Part shown: piece by piece, positions 57,165 through 64,000 of the stretch | Numbering within the stretch: the stretch's first letter is position 1 | How the letters are laid out: each line of letters starts with the position of its first letter | From: Achatina immaculata | Taxonomy: Eukaryota; Mollusca; Gastropoda; Stylommatophora; Achatinidae | NCBI GenBank assembly: GCA_009760885.1 | Contig: CM019721.1 | Location: forward strand, 20,515,639 to 20,579,638 | Length of the DNA: 64,000 bases | Reading direction: 5' to 3' | Notes under the pieces: generated by a model | The model's database searches: none | What the model was told of the DNA's origin: nothing | What the model saw: the letters and a program-made list of their open reading frames with translations, nothing else | Made by a program: the position numbers and the translations under genes

Positions 57165-57430
57165 ATAAAAGAGATGATAGGAGAGGTAGAGATGATAGGA
57201 GAGGTAGAGATGATAGAGAGACAGATATGTAAAAAAAGAGGCAGAGATGATAGGAGATGCAGAGATGATAGGAGTGGCAGAGACGATAGGAGAGTTAGAG
57301 ATAATAGGCCAGGTAGAGATGATAGAGAGACAGAGATGATAGGAGATGCAGAGATGATAGGAGAGGTAGAAATGATAAGCCAGGTAGAGATGATAGGATT
57401 CCCAGAGATGATAGGAGAGGCATAGATGAT
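57165..57430. repeat. 18-bp minisatellite (also at 58860-59125 in copy 2)
   Basis: AGAGATGATAGGAGAGGC-type units with variable centre (GGAGATGC, GGCCAGGT), about 14 copies. Confidence 0.5.
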
Positions 57431-57909
57431 AACATTGCTTCATTAGGAATTGTATTTTTTAAGTAAAAAAATAAAACAGAATATCTTGAAGAAAATTAAA
57501 AAAAAAACTAGAAGAAAGCCTTGTTTGAAAGGAAAATAAAAAAAACAATATTTACTTTCTATTTTAGATGTTTAGAAAAAGGAAAGCAAGATAAGTATAT
57601 GAAGAGATGCTGATAAAAGATAAATCAGAAAGAGATAAACCAGTACGGTAAATGAATCGCTTTTACAACACAATAAACGAGTGAAATAAACGAATGAAAA
57701 CCACATGATAACAAGTCCTTCTTGCACGCCAGAGGGCCAAATGTTATTAAATCAAAATCTGAAAATGGATTTGCTAGAGATAAGAATACAAATTCGTTCT
57801 GAGGATTCTCCGACCAGGCAATGGGAAAACAAAAGGAAACACATTAGGAACATGTCAAACAGTGCAGGCTATCTCTGGAATGTTTCTGTCAACAGTTTTC
57901 AGGCTCTAG

Positions 57910-58068
57910 GATCATCGGCATATCTGGGTCTAGGGTTATGGGGATATCTGGGTCTAGGATCATGGAGATATCTGGGTCTAGGGTCATGGGAAGATATCTG
58001 ACTTTAGGGTCATGGGGATATCTGGGTCTAGTGTCATGGGAAGATATCTGATTCTAGGATCATGGGAA
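57910..58068. repeat. 24-bp minisatellite, left instance
   Basis: ATCTGGGTCTAGGGTCATGG plus GGAT, with a GGGAAGATATCTGACTCTAG variant. It is cut off at 58068 by the start of duplication copy 2. Confidence 0.5.
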
Positions 58069-59763
58069 GATAGCCTTTTTTTTCTTGTATCTTTTGATAG
58101 CCTTTTTCTTCTTGTATCTTTTGATAGCCTTTTTTTCTTGTATCTTTTGATAGCCTTTTTTTCTTGTATCTTTTGATAGCCTTTTTCTTCTTGTATCTTT
58201 TGATAGCCTTTTTTTTCTTGTATCTTTTGATAGAGTTTTCTTCTTGTATCTTTTGATACCATTTTTCTTCTTGTATCTTTTGATACCATTTTTCTTCTTG
58301 TATCTTTTGATACCATTTTTCTTCTTGTATCTTTTGATAGCCTTTTTCTTCTTGTATCTTTTGATAGCCTTTTCCCCCTAACCCCTTCTACTTGCACGTT
58401 CCAGTTTGTTTAGATCTACAGTGCCCGCGCACGAGTGAGTACTGATGTGTACACCAATTTACAAAAGACATAAAGTTAATAGTTATGGTAAAAATCCTTC
58501 TATCTAAGGGACATAAATTCTGGCAGTTCTTGTCTGTATCACGGGCAGATGTTCTCACTAATATCTATGGCGTTTTTCTTTTCCTATCTCAAGACGAACG
58601 TATCAGAAAACTCCTTCATAGCGGTCCTGGGCAGACAACTCTTCATTTAGGACCTTAACTGGATTGACAGGTTTTAGGATGTAAATAAGAAATGGGGACA
58701 TTTACTCTGAGAAAGCCATCGGATTACCTAACCGTCTGCTTACAGTGAGAGTGACGCAAGCCAAGTCGGGGACTGCCAGGAAAGAGATTGACAGAATTAG
58801 CAGGATTGATGGGCACAATGTGTGAGTATAAAAGAGGAAACTGCTACAGAAGTAGAAAATAAAAGAGATGATAGGAGAGGTAGAGATGATAGGAGAGGTA
58901 GAGATGATAGAGAGACAGATATGTAAAAAAAAGAGGCAGAGATGATAGGAGATGCAGAGATGATAGGAGTGGCAGAGACGATAGGAGAGTTAGAGATAAT
59001 AGGCCAGGTAGAGATGATAGAGAGACAGAGATGATAGGAGATGCAGAGATGATAGGAGAGGTAGAAATGATAAGCCAGGTAGAGATGATAGGATTCCCAG
59101 AGATGATAGGAGAGGCATAGATGATAACATTGCTTCATTAGGAATTGTATTTTTTAAGTAAAAAAATAAAACAGAATATCTTGAAGAAAATTAAAAAAAA
59201 AACTAGAAGAAAGCCTTGTTTGAAAGGAAAATAAAAAAAACAATATTTACTTTCTATTTTAGATGTTTAGAAAAAGGAAAGCAAGATAAGTATATGAAGA
59301 GATGCTGATAAAAGATAAATCAGAAAGAGATAAACCAGTACGGTAAATGAATCGCTTTTACAACACAATAAACGAGTGAAATAAACGAATGAAAACCACA
59401 TGATAACAAGTCCTTCTTGCACGCCAGAGGGCCAAATGTTATTAAATCAAAATCTGAAAATGGATTTGCTAGAGATAAGAATACAAATTCGTTCTGAGGA
59501 TTCTCCGACCAGGCAATGGGAAAACAAAAGGAAACACATTAGGAACATGTCAAACAGTGCAGGCTATCTCTGGAATGTTTCTGTCAACAGTTTTCAGGCT
59601 CTAGGATCATCGGCATATCTGGGTCTAGGGTCATGGGGATATCTGGGTCTAGGATCATGGAGATATCTGGGTCTAGGGTCATGGGAAGATATCTGACTTT
59701 AGGGTCATGGGGATATCTGGGTCTAGTGTCATGGGAAGATATCTGACTCTAGGATCATGGGGA
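58069..59763. repeat. 1.69-kb tandem duplication, copy 2
   Basis: The joint reads CATGGGAAGATAGCC, where GGGAAGATA of the 24-bp unit meets GATAGCC of the 27-bp unit with GATA shared. The copies differ by an extra A in the run near 58922-58930 and a few substitutions (for example GGGTTATGG versus GGGTCATGG). Confidence 0.5.
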
Positions 59764-59880
59764 TATCTGGGTCTAGGGTCATGGGAAGATATCTTACTCT
59801 GGGGTCATGGGGATATCTGGGTCTAGGGTCATGGGGAGATATCTGGGTCTATGGTAATGGGGATATCTGCGGGACGTCAG
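59605..59880. repeat. 24-bp minisatellite, right instance, about 11 copies
   Basis: The fuller version of the array truncated at 58068. It alternates ATCTGGGTCTAGGGTCATGG and AAGATATCTGACTCTAGG-type units. Confidence 0.5.
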
Positions 59881-59929
59881 AAATGGGTTTTGCCAGCCTG
59901 ATTTTGTAAATTTCTAGCTGGGAGCACAA

Positions 59930-60178
59930 ATATCTTACATCCTTCCCGTGCTGCAAAAACGTCACATAGGGCCCGCGTGGTAGTTCGCCAAGATTTCCTG
60001 TCTTCAGCCAGTCTTTCAACTTCATCAAGAGATGTTATGTTCACTGAACTGACCTCTCTTAACAATGTCCTCTTTAGAGTTTCACGAGGTCGGCATCGTT
60101 TTATTCGGCCTGTTGTGTTCCACTTGATAGCTTGTGTGGGGGTTCTCTGATTGTTTCTTCTCATCACATGATCGACAG
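59930..60178 (-). mobile_element. Family C LINE 3' end
   Basis: The minus strand reads MMRRNNQRTPTQAIKWNTTG, RPRETLKRTLLREV and VERLAEDRKSWRTTTRALCD, the same C-terminus as at 22292-22662 but more diverged. The 3' end carries GGATGTAAGATAT, a short form of the ATATAAG tail. Its 5' side is cut at about 60178 by a mariner end, at the ATGATCGACA sequence that reads ATGACCAACATATG in the other copy. Confidence 0.5.
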
Positions 60179-60453
60179 ACGAGGGGTGATTGATAAGTTT
60201 TCGGCATTAGGTACAACGGATTATTTGTGAACAACGTTTTTGGGTTATTTCTCAACATAGTCCCCTTGCAAGTTTATGCACTTAGTCCAGCGATCCTGGA
60301 GCATACGGATCCCTTCTTTGTAAAAGTCAGCATCTTGTGCCAGTAGAAAGTGGTCTACAGCATGAATGACGTCATCATCTGAAGCAAATTTGTGACCACT
60401 GAGCTCTTTTTTGAGTTTAGTAAACAGGTAATAGTCTGAAGGGGCCAAATCTG
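60179..60453 (-). mobile_element. Mariner transposase 3' end (C-terminal region and terminal repeat)
   Basis: The minus strand reads SDLAPSDYYLFTKLKKELSG, then FASDDDVIHAVDHFLLAQ and FYKEGIRMLQDRWTKCIN to QGDYVEK, the mariner DD34D C-terminus. The third catalytic Asp (in the SPDLAPSD context) is retained at the very break. The outer end GAGGGGTGATTGATAAG (60190-60206) resembles a mariner terminal repeat. The rest of the transposase is absent: at 60453 the sequence changes to a plus-strand family A LINE. A continuous minus frame across the joint (60245-60739) is accidental. Confidence 0.5.
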
Positions 60454-61310
60454 ACTTCTTCTCCTTGTACAGCGAAAACATAATCAGAAATATAGAGAGC
60501 TTGCCAGGAATATCAGTTGGCGGGTACAACCTTAACAACTTAAGATATGCAGACGACACAGTTCTGATTGCTAAAAGTGAAGAGGAGTTACAGGCTCTTC
60601 CTGACATCGTGGTTCGTGAAAGTAAAGGTAAAGGTCTCAGCTTGAATAAAAAGAAGACTGAAGTGATGAAGAAAAGAATAACACCAAAATGTAGCATTAT
60701 CATCGATGACACAAACCTGAAACAAGTTGATAGATTCAAGTACTTAGGAACAATTATAACAGCTGATGAGAATTGTCACAACGAAATAAAAAGCAAATGT
60801 GTGCAGGCCAAGTCAGCATTTCAGACAATGAGAAACATCTTGTGCAACAGATGCATATCAATGGAAACAAAATTCCGAGTACTTAAATGTTACATGGAGC
60901 CAATTTTGTTTTATGGGTGTGAAACAAGGTCTATGAATAAGAGCACAGCAAGAAATGGAGGCCATGGAAATGTGGTTTATAAGAAGGATGTTGAAGGTGC
61001 CATGGACAGCCAAGAAAACCAATGAAGAAGTCTTAAGAGAGGCTGGAGTTAAAAAGCAAATTTTAGCAAAAATCAGAGGCAGACAAGCGAGATTTATAGG
61101 GCATTTTCTAAGAAGAGGAAAATTGGAACACACTCTGGCAACTGGAAAAATTGAGGGAAGAAGGGACAGAGGAAGACAGAGAGAGAAGTTACTAGATGGG
61201 CTGTCAGTGTGGCTAGGAAGAAAGTCACCGGCGGATCTCATAATCAAGTCTAATAGACAGGGAACTGTGGAGAGAAATGATCGCCTACGCCAAGCGGCAT
61301 GGAACTTAGA
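60454..61310 (+). mobile_element. Family A RTE-like LINE, 5'-truncated, best-preserved copy
   Basis: The plus strand begins inside the palm (LYSENIIRNIESLPGIS), followed by the intact catalytic box YADDTVLIAKSEEE (60546-60557). It continues with LSLNKKKTEVMKKRITPKC, FKYLGTIITADENCHNEIKS and EPILFYGCETRSMNKS. After a frameshift it continues with MEAMEMWFIRRMLKVPWTAK, ARFIGHFLRRGKLEHTLATG and LLDGLSVWLGRKSPADLI, ending near GCCAAGCGGCATGG at 61305. Two frames of 186 and 144 codons overlap at 60955-61025. The 5' break coincides with the mariner fragment. Confidence 0.5.
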
Positions 61311-62280
61311 ACTTAGAACTTTAAATACGAGCAGGGAACTGACCAGAAGAGCCATTCGTGTTCTGTATGACGTGGATAATAACATTTGATGTTAACATCA
61401 GCTGTCTGCCCTAAACGATATTTTAAAATAGCCCTTGAACTTAAAACATATTCCTTCAAATCAGAGGGGGGAGGGTGGGTGGTGTGGGAAAGAGACAACT
61501 TTTGAACAGGCAAATAAAGTGTTCGATATTAAAGTGTATAAAATAAAGAAAGAAAGAAAGAAAGAAATCAGAACCGACAGAGTGACACAGGAAGAGACAG
61601 ACACTCAGATTGACCATGACAAAACTGTTAGTCGTGAGCTCCACACTTTCTGGCACTGATAATACAAAGTGACTGACTGAATAATGGCAGTATTCCTTTT
61701 TGCTGGAGGAAAAATGTTATAAAACAAGTCAGCTTTTATCTTTTTTTTTAACCTGTAAAGAAGAAAAACACGTTAGCTGTAGGCAACTTCTATTTAATGT
61801 TTTCTAGAATATTCTAGCAAGGAGGGTAAGAGCAAAGCAGGTAATGACCAATTTGTTAATGGCGTTCATTGATTTGTCATGACGATGGGACGAGACAACT
61901 CTGCCATGTTGTGATTTCAGTAACAATTCATTATCGGTAATTTACGGAAGAGATTTAAAAAAAATATTAATATAAACAAGGCTGACCTACCTGGTAAAGC
62001 AATCGTCCTCATTGACAGTCTGTTTTGTTGATTAGTTTATGAAGATTGTTAAACAGTTCCTCGTGTTCATCTTCTCAGTTTTTAAAATGTTATTTTCTGA
62101 CCAGGGCACGTTGACCACAAGCTGATGTTTGCCAGTGATGTGTTGCTAGGGTCAGATATAGACTAACCAGACAGTCCTCTGGGACAGGGAATCATTACAC
62201 CAACAGAGTGAATACTTTCTAACTTACTGCTGGGTTCTTTTTATGTAATCTTCCGACTGATTCTGCACTTGACAAGATCA
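61311..62280. other. Single-copy stretch
   Basis: Contains (AAAG)n at 61546-61567 and no gene-like frame with a known motif. Confidence 0.5.
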
Positions 62281-62289
62281 GTTCTAGTC

Positions 62290-62525
62290 TCGGCTTACGA
62301 TATGACATTTCGTGGTAAAAGAGGAATAATGATAACATTGACTTACGATGGTGTGACTTTTCGTAGCAAAACAATAATGATAGTCTTGACCTACGACCGC
62401 GTGACTTTTCGTAGTAAAATAATAATGATAGTCTTGACCTACGACGGCGTGACCTTTCGTAGTAAAAGAAGAATGATTGTCCGACTTACGATTGTGTGAC
62501 ATTTCGAGGTAAAAGAAGAATGATT
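62290..62525. repeat. Minisatellite, about 50-bp unit, 4-5 copies
   Basis: The unit contains TTACGATGGTGTGACTTTTC and GTAGTAAAA with an AATAATGATAGTCTTGAC end. Confidence 0.5.
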
Positions 62526-62579
62526 GTCTGGATTTAAGATGGTCAATATAATCAGACTTGCCTGGGCCTGGAAATTTCA

Positions 62580-62925
62580 GCGTGGACATTTCGGCGTGGA
62601 CATTTCGGCCTAGACATTTCAGCGTGGACATTTCGGCCTAGACATTTCAGCGTAGACATTTCGGCGTGGACATTTAAGCGTGGACATTTCGGCCTGGACA
62701 TTTAAGCGTGGACATTTCGGCCTGGACATTTCAGCGTGGACATTTCGGCGTGGACATTTCGGCCTAGACATTTCAGCGTGGACATTTCGGCCAGGACATT
62801 TCGGCCTAGACATTTCAGCGTGGACATTTCGGCCTGGACATTTCGGCCTAGACATTTCAGCGTGGACATTTCGGCCTGGACATTTCAGCGTGGACATTTC
62901 GGCCTGGACATTTCGGGTTGGCCGA
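62580..62925. repeat. 14-bp minisatellite, about 24 copies
   Basis: GTGGACATTTCGGC with alternating CCTAGACATTTCAG and CCTGGACATTTCGG types; pairs of types give a 28-bp period. It generates 14-residue periods in all frames. Confidence 0.5.
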
Positions 62926-62974
62926 ACCTGACGCTCAAGTGTGAGTTACTTTCTCTCTGTGAAAAAGATAACAC

Positions 62975-63075
62975 AAGCATACACACACAGACAAACACAG
63001 ACACACAGACAAGCACACACACAGACAAGAACACACAGACAAGCACACACAGGCACAGACAAGGACACACACAAA
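62975..63075. repeat. CA/GACA-rich microsatellite
   Basis: ACACACAGACAAACACAGAC-type low-complexity DNA. Confidence 0.5.
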
Positions 63076-63114
63076 CATTTATCCACATACACAAGTCATG
63101 AAAAGCATAATCTG

Positions 63115-63335
63115 AGATCGTAGTTCTTGACTTTTTAATTATCTTCTGGTTCATTCTTGACTTTTAATTATCTTCTGCCTTATTCTTGACTTTTGAGTAT
63201 CTTCTGGTTCATTCTTGACTTTTAATTATGTTCTGGTTCATTCTTGACTTTTAATTATGTTCTGGTTCATTCTTGACTTTTAATTATGTTCTGGTTCATT
63301 CTTGACTTTTAATTATCTTCTTGTTCATTCTTTCC
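63115..63335. repeat. 29-bp minisatellite, about 7 copies
   Basis: TTCTTGACTTTTAATTATCT followed by TCTGGTTCA. Confidence 0.5.
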
Positions 63336-63559
63336 TTATCGTGTCTTTTTTACGGGGAGAAACTTTCCAGTTTCAACGTCTGAATTTTTGACTGACATCT
63401 GGTGTAGACACGCCCATCTGATCTTAAGTTTACAGACTCCAGCATCCCCGGATTCAAACTGTCTGAATCTGAACAGGAGCACCCAGGAGTCAGGGCGGCG
63501 CCTGCAACACGAGTCAAACTAGGCTGGACACAGAAAGCTAATTACACGCGATCTGGGGG

Positions 63560-63795
63560 TATAATCCACTGAAACACACACACTTTATGTTTCTGGTGGT
63601 ATAATCCACCCAAAACACACACTTTATGTTTCTGGTGGTATAATCCACCAAAAACACACACTTTATGCTTCTAATAGTATAATCCACCCAAAACACACAC
63701 TTTATGTTTCTGATGGTATAATCCACTCAAAATACACACTTTATGTTTCTGATGGTATAATCAACCCAAAATACACACGTTATGTTTCTGATGGT
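63560..63795. repeat. About 39-bp minisatellite, 6 copies, interrupted by a LINE
   Basis: The unit contains TATAATCCACCCAAAACACA and CTTTATGTTTCTGATGG. The last copy breaks after GATGGTAT, where the family C LINE begins. Confidence 0.5.
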
Positions 63796-63796
63796 A

Positions 63797-64000
63797 TCTT
63801 ATATATCTTATATCTTATATCCTTTCCGTGCCGTAAAACGTCACATAGGGCTCGCAAAGTAGTTCGCCAATTTTTCCTGTCTTCGGCGAGTCTTTCAACC
63901 TCATCAAAGGATTTTATGCCTGTTAATTTGGCCTCTCTTAACAAAGTCCTCTTCAGAGTTTCACGCGGTCTGCCTCTTTTTCTTTGGCCTGTTGTGTTCC
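63797..64000 (-). mobile_element. Family C LINE 3' end, continues past the window
   Basis: Plus-strand CTTATATATCTTATATC at its left edge is the ATATAAG-type 3' tail. The following 170 bases match the copy at 22310-22500 with only a handful of differences. That is far closer than the copy at 59930, so these two are the recent ones. The 5' part lies beyond 64000. Confidence 0.5.

Larger units (their letters stand above)
56375..58068. repeat. 1.69-kb tandem duplication, copy 1
   Basis: Runs from inside the 27-bp array, through 460 bases of single-copy DNA, an 18-bp array (57165-57430) and more single-copy DNA, to inside the 24-bp TCTGGGTCTAGGGTCATGG array. Copy 2 follows at an offset of 1694-1695 bases with very few differences, so the event is recent. 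Confidence 0.5.

Noticed and set aside
60245..60739. 164-codon minus-strand frame mixing unknown sequence with a mariner C-terminus
   Set aside because: The N-terminal half is the antisense of a LINE. The frame only exists because of the joint.

Overview
The window is eukaryotic, AT-rich nuclear DNA from an invertebrate. A mollusc is my best guess, from the mix of RTE-like LINEs, a Penelope-like element and mariner/hAT relics inside very dense minisatellites, but no single sequence proves it. There is no operon structure and no convincing complete host gene. Almost all of the long open frames here are tandem repeats read as protein.

The recognisable protein-derived sequence falls into four kinds. 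(1) Non-LTR retrotransposon pieces of at least four families, named A-D here. A: 7588-9640, 25190-26275, 60454-61310. B: 1-205, 24310-24545, 32969-33565 and a nearly full-length copy at 38360-41660. C: 22292-22662, 59930-60178, 63797-64000. D: 16530-17757 plus a 3' tail at 28235-28330. (2) A degraded Penelope-like element with a GIY-YIG endonuclease end, 28945-30910. (3) DNA transposon relics: an internally deleted mariner with both terminal inverted repeats and TA flanks (51020-51769), a mariner transposase 3' end (60179-60453) and a hAT-like miniature element (49944-50484). (4) An intronless copy of ribosomal protein L21 (eL21) at 18106-19026 that has lost its ATG and carries an internal tandem expansion of its C-terminal coding region. 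A short stretch near 9.85-10.02 kb could be an exon of a DEG/ENaC-type channel, but this is weak.

Layout. 0-16 kb: minisatellite arrays with a 5'-inverted family A LINE at 7.6-9.6 kb. 16-19 kb: family D LINE and the eL21 pseudogene. 19-28 kb: pyrimidine-rich DNA, arrays, and LINE fragments C, B and A. 28-34 kb: Penelope-like element, a 28-bp array, and a family B LINE inserted into a CATA-type microsatellite with target-site duplication. 34-42 kb: a 2.2-kb array, two arrays with motif-like units (E-box/CRE; 23 bp) and the long family B element. 42-49 kb: a 1.28-kb tandem duplication, a 1.9-kb array of 56-bp units and a two-type 24-bp array. 49-54 kb: hAT-like and mariner miniature elements and arrays. 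55-60 kb: a 30-bp array and a 1.69-kb tandem duplication joining two unrelated minisatellites. 60-64 kb: a mariner/LINE chimera and more arrays.

The genes do not work together in a pathway. The region reads as a minisatellite-rich, transposon-damaged intergenic or heterochromatin-like stretch. Its interest lies in how repeats form, expand, get interrupted and get duplicated. I found no CRISPR array, rRNA, tRNA, LTR retrotransposon or clearly new functional system.
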